In this document: positions 52,510-61,606 of the stretch, piece by piece
Numbering within the stretch: the stretch's first letter is position 1
Layout of the letters: every line of letters starts with the position of its first letter
Origin: Pseudodesulfovibrio profundus
Lineage (GTDB): Bacteria > Desulfobacterota > Desulfovibrionia > Desulfovibrionales > Desulfovibrionaceae
Direction of reading: 5' to 3'
DNA: 64,000 bases
Assembly (NCBI RefSeq): GCF_900217235.1
Contig: NZ_LT907975.1
Span: 2,889,001 to 2,953,000 of the forward strand
The notes under the pieces: model-generated
What the model saw: only the letters and a program-made list of their open reading frames with translations
Databases searched by the model: none
What the model was told of the DNA's origin: nothing
Program-made: the position numbers and the translations under genes

Positions 52510-53874
52510 ATGATGAACGGAGGCAAAGAACAGCGGCCCTTACCAGTCAAATACCTGCTGAAATCCTTCGACGCGTTTTTCAAGATGGAAGCGTCGGGTG
52601 GTATCGCGCTTCTGGCGTGTACGTTGGCGGCATTGATCTGGGCCAATTCTCCGTGGGCACATACCTATGATGCGGTATGGCAGACCAAGCTTACCGTTGG
52701 TATTGGTGACTGGGTGCTCTCCAAAGAGGCTATTCTGTGGATTAATGATGGTCTTATGGCCATCTTTTTTTTCGTGGTAGGCCTGGAAATCAAACGAGAA
52801 CTTCTGGTAGGTGGACTGTCCACCCCCAGTCAGACCATCATGCCGGTAGCGGCTGCCGTGGGTGGCATGGTCGTTCCTGCCCTGATCTTCTTCGGTCTCA
52901 ATAGCGGGGAAGCTTCTCTGGCTGGATGGGGCATTCCCATGGCTACCGACATCGCCTTTGCCCTCGGGATCATGTCCATGCTCGGGAACCGTGTTCCCAT
53001 CGGGCTGAAAATTTTCCTTACTGCCGTTGCCATCGTTGATGATATCGGCGCCATTCTCGTTATCGCCATTTTTTATACTGCTTCACTTGATCTTGTGGCT
53101 CTGGGGATTGGAGTTGCAGTTCTTTGTGCCATGGCCGTGCTCAATTTCAGGTGGGATATTCGCAGTTCCATTCCGTATCTGCTGCTGGGTGTCATTGTCT
53201 GGTTCGCATTTTTGAAATCAGGCATCCACGCAACCATCGCCGGTGTTCTTGCCGCGTTAACGATTCCTGCTGGAACTCGCATGAATTGTTCGTCTTTTGT
53301 GGAAGAACTCCGAAATGCAGCGGAAATATTCGAGTTGGCCATTACGCCGGGAAAAAGTGTTTTGACGAACAAGGAGCAGCAGATCGCACTTCATTCGATT
53401 GAGCACGCGTATCACGACGCCACTACTCCTCTACAAAATATTGAACACACCCTGCATCCGTGGGTCGCGTTTTTCATCATGCCCATTTTTGCTCTAGCCA
53501 ATGCGGGCGTGACCTTTCAGGCGAATGTGTTCACCGAACTGCTGACGCCGGTCTCCATGGGTATTTTCTTCGGACTGATCGTCGGTAAACAGTTGGGAGT
53601 CACGGGTGCCTGCTGGATTGTCAAAAAGTTGGGATTGGCCGATTTCCCCGATCGAACAACGCTTATCCATCTCTGGGGAGCCAGTTGTCTGGCTGGTGTC
53701 GGTTTCACGATGTCCATTTTCATAGCCAACCTGGCTTTCGATGAAACGTCCAATTTCATTGAGCTATCAAAGATCGCGATTCTCTTCGCCTCCCTTGCTG
53801 CGGGCGGAATGGGATACCTCGTGTTGAGATTCCTGACACCGGATGTGAGTGAGAGTGAGAAGCAGGGGGAGTAG
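52510..53874 (+). CDS. nhaA: Na+/H+ antiporter NhaA
   Basis: A 454-residue antiporter of about 12 helices. The ion-binding aspartate pair is in AVAIVDDIGAILVI; ANSPWAHTYDAVW, FFVVGLEIKRELLVGGLS and GIPMATDIAFALGIMSMLG are conserved NhaA segments. It exports Na+ (and Li+) for protons. ATGATG: the second ATG (52513) sits 7 nt from AGGAG and may be the real start. It is longer than the enterobacterial protein by a hydrophilic insert around residues 255-320 (SSFVEELRNAAEIFEL). Confidence 0.96.
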   Translation: MMNGGKEQRPLPVKYLLKSFDAFFKMEASGGIALLACTLAALIWANSPWAHTYDAVWQTKLTVGIGDWVLSKEAILWINDGLMAIFFFVVGLEIKRELLVGGLSTPSQTIMPVAAAVGGMVVPALIFFGLNSGEASLAGWGIPMATDIAFALGIMSMLGNRVPIGLKIFLTAVAIVDDIGAILVIAIFYTASLDLVALGIGVAVLCAMAVLNFRWDIRSSIPYLLLGVIVWFAFLKSGIHATIAGVLAALTIPAGTRMNCSSFVEELRNAAEIFELAITPGKSVLTNKEQQIALHSIEHAYHDATTPLQNIEHTLHPWVAFFIMPIFALANAGVTFQANVFTELLTPVSMGIFFGLIVGKQLGVTGACWIVKKLGLADFPDRTTLIHLWGASCLAGVGFTMSIFIANLAFDETSNFIELSKIAILFASLAAGGMGYLVLRFLTPDVSESEKQGE

Positions 53875-53909
53875 CTGACCCTGCGCGTGATAGAGGGATG
53901 CGTATGGAG

Positions 53910-54362
53910 TTAGGTCTGCAGAAGTGTGGTGGAGCGGGGTAAAAACCCGTACTTGGCATAGAAAGGGAAAGCCTGCTCATTGCCGAACACCACATTGACC
54001 GATTTGGTCAGTGCTCCATTGGTGTCCATCCATGTGAGGGCGGCGCGCATGAGTCGGTCGCCGAGTTTGGCGCCCCGGTATTCATCCATGATGTAAATGG
54101 ATTCAATTTCGCCATGCAGGTCGCGTCGCAGTGAAGCGATACAAAATCCGATGCCATGCCCCGCATCCGTAATCAGGAAGACACGCACTTCACCTAATGT
54201 ACTTTTACTTTCAAGGTACTGCTTGCGATCCTCAAATTCGTAGGCTTTGAAGTCTGCCCGAAAGTGAGGAGTTACGTCTGCATGAAGACGATTCAGTCGC
54301 TCCCATAAGGGACGAATAGCATCCAGGCGTTCGATACCGCCTTCTTCCAGTTCGAGGTGCAT
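53910..54362 (-). CDS. GNAT-family N-acetyltransferase
   Basis: A 150-residue single-domain GNAT. The acetyl-CoA pyrophosphate loop is EYRGAKLGDRLMRAAL, preceded by the beta-strand IESIYIMDEYRG and followed by VNVVFGNEQAFPFYAKYGFLPRS, the usual motif B with its aromatic end. Substrate unknown. Its ATG follows the stop of the small upstream gene directly (TAAATG), and it is third in the mnmE transcript. Confidence 0.87.
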   Translation of the reverse strand: MHLELEEGGIERLDAIRPLWERLNRLHADVTPHFRADFKAYEFEDRKQYLESKSTLGEVRVFLITDAGHGIGFCIASLRRDLHGEIESIYIMDEYRGAKLGDRLMRAALTWMDTNGALTKSVNVVFGNEQAFPFYAKYGFLPRSTTLLQT

Positions 54363-54641
54363 TTAAAAATCCATGAGTCCCAAGGGGTCCAGTTCGCTGA
54401 TTTCCTCACGTACAAAGCACGCCACATCGTGGAATAAATCCTTTTTGATCTCGGTAAGACGCCATTGGCCGCCCGTACCAAAGGAGTTCCACAACTCGGT
54501 TTCAATGCCTTGTCGAATGCGAAATTGCAGCGCGTTGACTTCAGGGTCACTACCTTCGAGGTGCGTTTGCATGAGCGGCACCAATCCGCAGGTTACATGC
54601 TGAACATCAATGATTTCTGGCTTCTCTTGCTTGTCTTCCAC
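54363..54641 (-). CDS. Conserved hypothetical small acidic protein
   Basis: A 92-residue soluble protein with no recognised domain; predicted mostly helical, one Cys (HVTCGLVPL) and an acidic C-terminus. The GTG start lies 2 bp after the mnmE stop, with AGGA about 9 nt upstream, so it is coupled to mnmE and followed without a gap by the GNAT gene. Function unknown; constant proximity to mnmE would be the first clue to test. Confidence 0.7.
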   Translation of the reverse strand: MEDKQEKPEIIDVQHVTCGLVPLMQTHLEGSDPEVNALQFRIRQGIETELWNSFGTGGQWRLTEIKKDLFHDVACFVREEISELDPLGLMDF

Positions 54642-54643
54642 GG

Positions 54644-56035
54644 CTATTTTCCTATGCAGAATGAATCGAAAATCGAGTTGAGTATTTCATTGGATGTGAT
54701 TTCACCGGTAATGCCTGCCAGCGTGTCACAAGCTGTCTCCAGACGTACGGAAAGCAGGTCGTACGGAATGCCGCCCATGGCATCGGCCTCCAGATCCATG
54801 AGTTCTTGCATGGCGGAGTTGAGCACAGAAGCCTGACGGGCGTTGGGTGCCAGTTCGTCAGGATCAGGCTGGCCCGCACCCTGAAGGACGCGGTCCCGGA
54901 TCCGGTCGCAGAGGGTGTCGATACCAGTGCCGGTCTTGGCCGAGACCGTTTGTGCCTCAACCCCGAGGTCGGTGAGTGGCTCTCCATTGGTCAAATCGAA
55001 ACCGGGGAGGTCCGCTTTGTTGAGGACAACGAGCGTCTTTGCTTTGTCGAGAGGCCGGACTGCATCGAGCACCTCGTCATCCACCGGAGCCGAGGCATCG
55101 GTGATGAAAAGTATGAGATCGGCCTGTTCCATGAGTTCACGACCCATCTCAAGACCGGCAGCTTCAATGGCATCGTCAGTTTCGCGGATACCGGCCGTAT
55201 CTGTCAGTCGGATTGTCAGCCCGTCCAGATTGACGGATTCTTCAAGGTAGTCGCGAGTGGTGCCGGGTTGATCCGTAACAATGGCCCGATTGCGTCCAAG
55301 CAGGCTGTTCATGAGGCTCGATTTACCGGCATTGACACGTCCGGCAAGCACAACCAGTGCGCCTTCTCGCCACGCCCGGGTGCGATCCATGGCGCTCAGC
55401 ATGGTCTCAATTTCACTTCGGACATCGCTGGATACGGTCACCAGTTCTTCAGGGGACAGACACTCCAACTCGTCTTCTGGGAAGTCTACCGCGATAACCA
55501 ACTGAGCACGCAGGTGTTCGAGCCGAAGTTTGAGTTCCTTGATCTTCTCGCCAAGCAAGCCGGACATCTTGACCTGGGCCAGATGCATTGCTGCCTTGGT
55601 CGGAGCATGGATCATTTCGGCAACGGCTTCGGCCTGAGACAGGTCCATTCGGCCATTCATGAAAGCGCGATAGGTGAATTCACCGCGTTCGGCCAGACGA
55701 GCGCCCTTGGAAAGAATCTCTTCCAGTACAGCTCCGAGGATGGCCCTGCCGCCATGGCAGTTGATCTCGATGACATCTTCCCCGGTATAGGAGTTGGGCG
55801 CGGGCATATAGGCTGTAAGCACATCGTCCAGGCGTTGCCCGTTACGATCATGCATCAGCCCATAGTGGAGCCTGTAGGGTTGAAAATCGGTAAAGCTGGG
55901 GCTGGCAGCATCGAAAAGTGATGCAGCGATTTCCCGGCTTAACGGTCCGCTTATGCGAATAATGCCGACACCACCATCCCCTGGAGGCGTTGCAATAGCT
56001 GCAATGGTGTCTTTGGCTCGTGATGGATCAAGCAT
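54644..56035 (-). CDS. mnmE: tRNA modification GTPase MnmE
   Basis: A 463-residue GTPase that works with MnmG to add the 5-(carboxymethyl)aminomethyl group to U34. N-terminal formyl-THF-binding domain (DTIAAIATPPGDGGVGIIRISG), helical domain, inserted G domain with GRVNAGKSSLMN (G1), TTRD (G2), DTAG (G3) and NKAD (G4), and the invariant C-terminal CIGK. The ATG at 56035 matches the family start; a TTG six codons earlier also exists. Separated from jag by a strong terminator, so independently transcribed. Confidence 0.97.
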   Translation of the reverse strand: MLDPSRAKDTIAAIATPPGDGGVGIIRISGPLSREIAASLFDAASPSFTDFQPYRLHYGLMHDRNGQRLDDVLTAYMPAPNSYTGEDVIEINCHGGRAILGAVLEEILSKGARLAERGEFTYRAFMNGRMDLSQAEAVAEMIHAPTKAAMHLAQVKMSGLLGEKIKELKLRLEHLRAQLVIAVDFPEDELECLSPEELVTVSSDVRSEIETMLSAMDRTRAWREGALVVLAGRVNAGKSSLMNSLLGRNRAIVTDQPGTTRDYLEESVNLDGLTIRLTDTAGIRETDDAIEAAGLEMGRELMEQADLILFITDASAPVDDEVLDAVRPLDKAKTLVVLNKADLPGFDLTNGEPLTDLGVEAQTVSAKTGTGIDTLCDRIRDRVLQGAGQPDPDELAPNARQASVLNSAMQELMDLEADAMGGIPYDLLSVRLETACDTLAGITGEITSNEILNSIFDSFCIGK

Positions 56036-56139
56036 GAGGTGCTCATACTCCAAGGCTGGCGGAAAGGCAAAGTTTCCGTGTGGAGAAAAAGGGAGAAGAC
56101 AGGCGGAAGTCCTGCTGTTGATGAGGGACGTTACTGGAT

Positions 56140-56176
56140 AAAAAACAAGGCCGAGGAAATGTCCCTCGGCCTTGTT
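56140..56176 (-). terminator. Terminator of the rpmH-jag operon
   Basis: A perfect 13-bp stem (56144-56156 with 56164-56176) followed on the minus strand by T6. It begins 14 bp after the jag stop. Confidence 0.92.
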
Positions 56177-56190
56177 TCATTATATCAGCG

Positions 56191-57282
56191 TTAACGACGG
56201 CGGTCGTTTTTTCTGCTCTTCGGGACGATGAGCACCCGCTTCATGGGACCTTCGCCCTTGGATCGGGTAAACACGGTCTCATTTTCCTGCAACGCGAGGT
56301 GAACGACCCGGCGATGATAGGAAGAGAGCGGCTTGGTGGACTGGGTGCGTCCCAGATCGTCAGCCTTTTCTGCGAGGTGCAGGGCTATCTGGCGCAGCTT
56401 TTCATCCTGACGCTCACGGTAATCACCGGTATCCACCTGAATGCGGACAGATGCTTCCATGCGGCGGGAAACCAGTCGATTGACCAGATACTGCAGGGAA
56501 GAGAGTGTCTGGCCTTCGCGACCGATGATCAGACCGGAATTTTCTTCATCATCAATGAAGACTTTCACGCGATCGGTTTCGATGGTCACTTCCAGCTTGG
56601 TCTCGCCAACGATGGGCATGAGCAACTGGTTCATGACCTCGGTGGTCACATCGGTCAGTACCTGCGGGTCGAAGTCGGCCATGTTGGCACGAGGACGTTC
56701 CTCACGAGGCTGTTCTCGACGCGGTTCCTTGCGTGGTTGTTCCTGACGCGGCTTGCGCTCATGAGGAGCCTTGTCGCGTTTGTTGCGATTGTCGCGATTA
56801 TCCCGGTTTTCACGAGGCTTCTTGGCAGGAGCCTTGCGTCCGCGTTGGTTCTTCTTGCGCTTTTCGAGCAACTCGGGATCAACGTTGCCATTGATAGCCT
56901 CATCAAGAGCCTCGAAATCGACTTCGGGTTCAACCACATTGCCGTTCACCTTCTGGTCGAGTTCTTCGTAGTCGACTTCAGGTTCTTTCACATTGCCAGT
57001 TTCCACTGGCTCACTTTGCTTTTTCGGCTGCCGCTTGGGCTTAGGGCTCTTTTTGGGCGCCTTGGATTTTTCTTCACCATTGAGAATGTCGGATGCATTT
57101 ACCTGAACACGCGGCCGGGCCTGAACCTTGGCCTTTTTGACACCCATGATGCCAAAAATACCGGAGGATCCACCAGCCAGGATATCAATCTCAAGGCGGT
57201 CACGTGTCAGATTAAAGTAATCACATGCACTTTCTATGGCTTCGTCCAGGTCCTTTCCCTGGAATTCTTTGAAGTCACTCAT
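56191..57282 (-). CDS. jag: Jag/KhpB-type RNA-binding protein with charged linker
   Basis: A 363-residue protein. Jag_N domain (about 1-52, EFQGKDLDEAIESACDYFNLTRDRLEIDIL...GIFGIMG), a long Lys/Arg/Glu/Pro linker (about 70-205), a KH domain (about 210-285, NSGLIIGREGQTLSSLQYLVNRL) and an R3H-like end (STKPLSSYHRRVVHLALQENETVFTRS). The linker has two copies of an 18-residue unit (GNV.EPEVD.E.LD). It probably binds RNA, possibly with a KhpA partner, and is linked to YidC, its usual neighbour. Confidence 0.93.
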   Translation of the reverse strand: MSDFKEFQGKDLDEAIESACDYFNLTRDRLEIDILAGGSSGIFGIMGVKKAKVQARPRVQVNASDILNGEEKSKAPKKSPKPKRQPKKQSEPVETGNVKEPEVDYEELDQKVNGNVVEPEVDFEALDEAINGNVDPELLEKRKKNQRGRKAPAKKPRENRDNRDNRNKRDKAPHERKPRQEQPRKEPRREQPREERPRANMADFDPQVLTDVTTEVMNQLLMPIVGETKLEVTIETDRVKVFIDDEENSGLIIGREGQTLSSLQYLVNRLVSRRMEASVRIQVDTGDYRERQDEKLRQIALHLAEKADDLGRTQSTKPLSSYHRRVVHLALQENETVFTRSKGEGPMKRVLIVPKSRKNDRRR

Positions 57283-57336
57283 TGTAGTTTCCTCGTCATG
57301 CCGGAGTGTAAAGGCCCTCCGGAGGCGTTAATCGTT

Positions 57337-58983
57337 CTAGGCTGCGGCCTTGTTTTTGCGAGCGATCATGAGCTGCTGCCCGATGGAGAGAAGGTTGTTG
57401 AGCAACCAGTAGATGACCAGGCCTGCGGGGAACTGCAGGAACATGAATGTAAAGATCAGCGGCATGAAGAGCATGATCTTCTGCTGGGTCGGGTCACCGG
57501 CACTCGGGGTCATCTTCTGCTGCAGGAACATGGATGCGCCCATGATGATGGGGGTGATGTAGTACGGGTCCTTGGCGGAAAGGTCAGCCAGCCAGGGCAG
57601 ATCGGTGAAAGGCAGGTACTCGATGAAGGGGGCGTGACGCAGTTCAACGGCGCCGAGCAGAGCCTTGTAGAGACCGAAGAAGACCGGAATCTGCACCAGC
57701 ATGGGCAAACAACCGCCCATGGGGTTCACTTTATATGTTTTGTACAGGGCCATGGTTTCCTGATTCAGGCGCTGCTTGTCGTCGCCATACTTCTCGCGAA
57801 GCTTGGCTACCATGGGCTGCAGTTTCTTCATGTGCTCCATGGATTCGTAGCTCTTCTGAGAAAGCGGCCAGAAAATCAGCTTGATGACGATGGTCAGCAA
57901 GATGATCGCGATACCGTAGTTGCCTACGTAATCATAAAAGAAGTCCATGGCGATGAGCATGGGCTTTGCCAGGAAGTCGAACCAACCGAAGTTGACAGCG
58001 TCTTCGAGCTGGTTGGGCATGGTCTTCAGCATTTCACGATCGGTGGGACCGACGAAGTAGGAAGCCTGGAATGTCTTGGCGACATTGGGCATGAAGGTCG
58101 CTTCTTCGTTGACGGCCATACGGAAGACGTTGTCCTGATAGCCTGCGGAGAAAGTGGATTCCGCATTGGCCGGAACAATGGCGAACATGAAGTAGTTGGA
58201 CTCGATGACACCCCATTTGAGTGCACCGGTGCCGGTCATGCCTTCCTGTTCCAGGTCTTCGCGGTCTTCCATCTCTTCCCGAGTGTCAGCAGTCATGTAA
58301 ACGACTTTGGTCGGGTTGTAGCGATTGTCCTCTGCGGACATGGACTTGGTGGCAGCCGTGTAGGCGATACCGCCTTCCACGCCAGTCTCGTTGAGATTGG
58401 TGACCGTGGTGTTTTCCTGAATCTGGTATGTGTCAGCGTAAAAAGTCAGTACGCGCTGGATGCGGAAACCGTGGACTTCGCCTGTGAAGGTCAAGGTCCG
58501 TGCGGAACCCTGTTCGGTCAGCACGATGTCTTCGCCATCAAAGGACCACTGACCGTGCAGCCAGGTGTGAACCTGATCGTTGCCGCCACGGGAGAGGAAA
58601 AGACCGAGAGGGCCTTTGGCGAAAGCTTTTTCACCAACAAGGTCAATATTGGCGGAATCGGCCTCAATGGTTTCCTTGTGATGCTTCAGAATAAATTTTT
58701 CGAGAATACCGCCCTGGGAATTGAAAACAGCGGTGTAAAGGGGAGTGTCGACGTGAACAGTGACACCTTCAGTGGGAACAAAATCGGTAGCCGGAGCAAC
58801 GTTGGTTGCGGCTTGGTTGGGCTCCTGCTTGAGAGCTGCGGTCTGTTGTTCGGCTTCGGCCGCAATGCGGGCCATTTCAGCCTTTTCTTCGGGCGACGGG
58901 CCCATAATGTACTGCCAGCCGAAAATGACGACTGCGCTCAGGGCCAAAGCAATGACTAGGCGGATTTTCTCCTGCTTGTCCAT
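57337..58983 (-). CDS. yidC: Membrane protein insertase YidC
   Basis: A 548-residue insertase of Gram-negative type: N-terminal helix ([22 protein letters not shown]), large periplasmic P1 domain (about 50-335), then five helices (about 340-540) with the core [45 protein letters not shown] and [21 protein letters not shown]. The hydrophilic-groove Arg of family members may correspond to Lys in [11 protein letters not shown]. It inserts and folds inner-membrane proteins with or without Sec. Its start overlaps yidD by 28 bp. Confidence 0.98.
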   Translation of the reverse strand: MDKQEKIRLVIALALSAVVIFGWQYIMGPSPEEKAEMARIAAEAEQQTAALKQEPNQAATNVAPATDFVPTEGVTVHVDTPLYTAVFNSQGGILEKFILKHHKETIEADSANIDLVGEKAFAKGPLGLFLSRGGNDQVHTWLHGQWSFDGEDIVLTEQGSARTLTFTGEVHGFRIQRVLTFYADTYQIQENTTVTNLNETGVEGGIAYTAATKSMSAEDNRYNPTKVVYMTADTREEMEDREDLEQEGMTGTGALKWGVIESNYFMFAIVPANAESTFSAGYQDNVFRMAVNEEATFMPNVAKTFQASYFVGPTDREMLKTMPNQLEDAVNFGWFDFLAKPMLIAMDFFYDYVGNYGIAIILLTIVIKLIFWPLSQKSYESMEHMKKLQPMVAKLREKYGDDKQRLNQETMALYKTYKVNPMGGCLPMLVQIPVFFGLYKALLGAVELRHAPFIEYLPFTDLPWLADLSAKDPYYITPIIMGASMFLQQKMTPSAGDPTQQKIMLFMPLIFTFMFLQFPAGLVIYWLLNNLLSIGQQLMIARKNKAAA

Positions 58984-59234
58984 GGGATGATTCTCGCTAT
59001 TAATTTAGGGTCTGGCCAAATGGCCGGAACGGGGTCGTATCCCCCGCGGCAAAAAGGTTGGCAACGGAGGAGACGCCAGGATGTGAGTAATGTCCCCTTG
59101 AGAAAGCCGTGGCGGATATAGGCCTGCCTGCCGTATTCAGAACACGACGGTACGAACCTACATGCCGGAGGCAATAAGGGAGAGATGATTTTTTGATAAA
59201 ACCAAATGAGCGCCAAGGGAATAGAGCGCATCAT
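58956..59234 (-). CDS. yidD: Membrane protein insertion efficiency factor YidD
   Basis: A 92-residue protein with the family block [37 protein letters not shown] and [16 protein letters not shown]. It assists YidC-dependent insertion at the inner membrane. It lies between rnpA (11 bp away) and yidC. Confidence 0.95.
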   Translation of the reverse strand: MMRSIPLALIWFYQKIISPLLPPACRFVPSCSEYGRQAYIRHGFLKGTLLTSWRLLRCQPFCRGGYDPVPAIWPDPKLIARIIPWTSRRKSA

Positions 59235-59245
59235 TATCCTCTCTT

Positions 59246-59617
59246 CTAAGAGGACGCCGCTTCCGTACGAATACGGGTGAGTAGCGGGGTGAACTCTTCT
59301 TTGGCTAGGGCGAGTGTCAACTGCTTGGCCTCAAGGTTCCGTTTCGGAACGACTACGATATCCAGAGGCAATTCAAAGTCGTATTGATGCAGCCGGAAGT
59401 ACTCGCGCACCACCCTTTTAATCCTGTTGCGGGCGACTGCGTTCCCCATCTTTTTACTCACGGTAAGGCCAAGGCGGAGTCCGCCCTGGCCTGTGTCTCT
59501 GTTTTTGACGAACAGGATGAAATTTCTGGTGAAATGCTTCCTGCCCCGTTCATAACATACCGTGAACTGGGGACTTTTGAGCAGCCGACGCTCCTTGTTC
59601 CAAGCTAGACGGCTAAT
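59246..59617 (-). CDS. rnpA: Ribonuclease P protein component with non-canonical start, overlapping rpmH
   Basis: The frame encodes [54 protein letters not shown] and a typical C-terminus: a full-length RnpA of about 115-123 residues that assists the RNase P RNA in tRNA 5' processing. The frame is closed by TAA at 59623-59621. No ATG, GTG or TTG occurs before the GTG at 59461, which would delete about 50 conserved residues. Candidates are ATT at 59617 (overlapping rpmH by 13 bp) or CTG at 59584, which has AAGGAG 6 nt upstream. I list the longer form. Confidence 0.85.
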   Translation of the reverse strand: MSRLAWNKERRLLKSPQFTVCYERGRKHFTRNFILFVKNRDTGQGGLRLGLTVSKKMGNAVARNRIKRVVREYFRLHQYDFELPLDIVVVPKRNLEAKQLTLALAKEEFTPLLTRIRTEAASS

Positions 59618-59739
59618 CTTTTACGCCCTTTGGCGCGACGGCGGCGGAGCACCGCGCGACCGTTTTTGGTGCGGGAACGCACCAGGAAACCGTGGGTTCT
59701 TTTACGACGGCATTTGCTGGGCTGGTAAGTACGTTTCAT
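59605..59739 (-). CDS. rpmH: 50S ribosomal protein L34
   Basis: A 44-residue basic protein: [20 protein letters not shown] followed by [24 protein letters not shown]. This is the complete L34, with Lys/Arg-rich helices binding 23S rRNA. AGGAGATAATCGAT precedes the ATG and a strong promoter lies upstream. First gene of rpmH-rnpA-yidD-yidC-jag. Confidence 0.98.
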   Translation of the reverse strand: MKRTYQPSKCRRKRTHGFLVRSRTKNGRAVLRRRRAKGRKRLAV

Positions 59740-59795
59740 ATCGATTATCTCCTGAGAGTAGATTTTCGCTTTAAAAAAGCTGCGGTGAACGGAAG

Positions 59796-59824
59796 CATAT
59801 AACCGGGACCCTTCCGCTCGTCAA
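59796..59824 (-). promoter_or_regulatory. Sigma-70-type promoter of rpmH
   Basis: TTGACG (59824-59819), 17 bp, TATATG (59801-59796) on the minus strand. The predicted start is about 50 nt before the rpmH ATG. A strong housekeeping promoter. Confidence 0.85.
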
Positions 59825-59984
59825 GGCCAAATTTATGGTAAAAACATGGAAAAGCCGGGGCAGGGTGCCTTTCGGCCCGTCCGGATTTTTGCTACAGGTT
59901 TTCCCGGCGGAAGGCGAGTAAAAAATCAATTTGAGTCAGACGGAATCTGTCTGGCGCTTCAATACTATACTAATGGAGAGTGAC

Positions 59985-60638
59985 ATGGACAAGCCCATCG
60001 ACAATTTCTGGAGTCTGAATCTGCAGCAACTGAAAGAGCGGTTGGTGAAAAATGGATTTGATGTCCACATGGCCGATTCTTCCGAGCATGCCAAAGAAAT
60101 CACGCTCAATGAGATTCTGCCCGAGATGCAGCCCAAATCCCTGTCCTGGGGTGGCTCAGTTACATTGGCAGATACCGGCCTGTATCACCATCTCCGCGAC
60201 TGCGGCGAGTATGAGGTCATCGATACCTGGGACAAGAGCAAGACGAACGAAGAAAAGTACGAAATGCGCCGCCAGGCATTGCTGGTGGATTGTTTCCTGA
60301 CCGGCACCAATGCGGTGACCGAAGAAGGGCACCTCGTCAATCTCGACATGTTCGGCAATCGAACCGGCGCCATTACGTTCGGTCCAAAGAACGTCATCAT
60401 CTACCTTACCCGCAACAAGCTGGTACCCGATCTGAATCGCGCCATGGAACGCATTAAGGAATATGTCGCTCCGGTCAACACCATGCGATTGGATATGAAA
60501 ACCCCTTGCGTCAAGACCGGGTACTGTATGGATTGTGATTCCCCGCAGCGAATCTGCAATGTCTGGACTGTGACGGAGAAGTCCTTCCCCAAAGGACGAA
60601 TCAAGATCGTGCTCATCAATGAGGACGGCGGTTTCTAA
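59985..60638 (+). CDS. LUD-domain (LutC/YkgG-like) protein
   Basis: A 217-residue protein of the LUD family, whose members act in lactate utilisation complexes. The core is SLSWGGSVTLADTGLYHHLRD, QALLVDCFLTGTNAVTEEGHLVNLDMFGNRTGAITFGPKNVIIYLTRNKLV. The C-terminal Cys-rich segment CVKTGYCMDCDSPQRIC could bind a metal or iron-sulfur centre. GGAG lies 7 nt before the ATG at 59985. No lutA/lutB partners are adjacent, so a role in lactate oxidation is only a family-based guess. Confidence 0.88.
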   Translation: MDKPIDNFWSLNLQQLKERLVKNGFDVHMADSSEHAKEITLNEILPEMQPKSLSWGGSVTLADTGLYHHLRDCGEYEVIDTWDKSKTNEEKYEMRRQALLVDCFLTGTNAVTEEGHLVNLDMFGNRTGAITFGPKNVIIYLTRNKLVPDLNRAMERIKEYVAPVNTMRLDMKTPCVKTGYCMDCDSPQRICNVWTVTEKSFPKGRIKIVLINEDGGF

Positions 60639-60713
60639 GCCTGTGGATAACGTGTTCCTAACCCTGTTCCGAAAATGTTCGGAACAGGGAAAAACCTCTC
60701 GGAGTCCCCGCCA

Positions 60714-61466
60714 GTGAAGGAAAAATATCTTTCCACAGATAGAGCGTATCGTGCTGCTGTTGTACCGCAAAGCGGGGAGTATCGCTTTCAGGTCGGTGTC
60801 GAGCAGACCGATCTGCTGATTGTTGCTGAAAAGGAACTGCAGGTTGAGATAGCCGACTATGTTTCCCGGGTCCGCGGTGAGATCAAGAACTGGATCATGT
60901 TCCATCCGGAATTTGCCGAGAGTCTCGTGCCTGTGGATGTTCCCGACTCAGCACCGGACATTGTGCAGGCCATGGCCCGTGCAGCCGAGGTGTGCAACGT
61001 GGGTCCCATGGCGGCTGTGGCCGGAGCTGTGGCCCAGGCTGTAGGTGATCGATTTGTTACTGAAAGCCCGAATATCCTCGTCGAAAACGGTGGTGATACC
61101 TACTTGCACTCGACGCGAGAGCGGGTGGTGGCATTGCTGGCTGAACCGGACTCCGGCGCTTTGGTCGGTCTGAAAATCGAAGAGGCGTCATTCCCTGTTG
61201 CCGTGTGTGCTTCAAGCGGTGTCATCGGCCATTCCCTCAGTCTCGGGACAGGTGATCTCGTGGCGGTTCGTTCTTCGGATGCCCGGCTGGCGGACGCCGC
61301 AGCCACTGCGTTATGCAATATGCTTCAAGGCGAAGCAGATATTGATCGTGTGCTGAAAAAGGCCAAGGAATTGCGTGAATTCGGGCTGGACGGTGTGTTT
61401 GTTCAGTTTGACAGCAAAATAGCGGCCTGGGGAGCAATTGAGTTGGTGGCGATTGACGAAAGCTAA
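60714..61466 (+). CDS. UPF0280 family protein (ApbE-like fold)
   Basis: A 250-residue protein with a GTG start at 60714 and GGAG upstream; an ATG 13 codons earlier lies inside a hairpin (CCTGTTCCG...CGGAACAGG, 60662-60687). UPF0280 markers: MAAVAGAVAQAVGDRF, ILVENGGDTYLHS and CASSGVIGHSLSLGTGDLVAVRSSDARLADAAATALCN. The family resembles ApbE flavin transferases but its function is not established; it is common in methanogens and sulfate reducers. Probably cotranscribed with the LUD gene. Confidence 0.9.
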   Translation: MKEKYLSTDRAYRAAVVPQSGEYRFQVGVEQTDLLIVAEKELQVEIADYVSRVRGEIKNWIMFHPEFAESLVPVDVPDSAPDIVQAMARAAEVCNVGPMAAVAGAVAQAVGDRFVTESPNILVENGGDTYLHSTRERVVALLAEPDSGALVGLKIEEASFPVAVCASSGVIGHSLSLGTGDLVAVRSSDARLADAAATALCNMLQGEADIDRVLKKAKELREFGLDGVFVQFDSKIAAWGAIELVAIDES

Positions 61467-61527
61467 TACGCTTTTTTTTGCTACCGATCACTTTTCCCAA
61501 TAACTTTTTATTATCCCGCATTCTTTT

Positions 61528-61561
61528 AAAAGGGCGATGGCTGGCGCCTCGCCCTTTTTTT
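61528..61561 (+). terminator. Terminator after UPF0280 gene
   Basis: A 9-bp AAAGGGCGA/TCGCCCTTT stem, 11-nt loop that can fold further, then a T-run to 61561. The A-run before the stem may let it serve the converging MTH1187-family gene too. Confidence 0.9.
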
Positions 61562-61606
61562 ACTGACATTCTTATGCAGAGCAGGGAGTATTGTCCTGAT
61601 ATCCCT

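Noticed and set aside
56299..58959. 886-codon open frame antisense to jag and yidC
   Set aside because: Shadow of two essential, well-conserved genes; no ribosome-binding site or recognisable domain.
60642..60650. Perfect DnaA box (TGTGGATAA) near the rpmH cluster, possible oriC
   Set aside because: Only one exact box was found; about one such 9-mer per 130 kb is expected by chance, and no AT-rich unwinding region or dnaA/dnaN is present.
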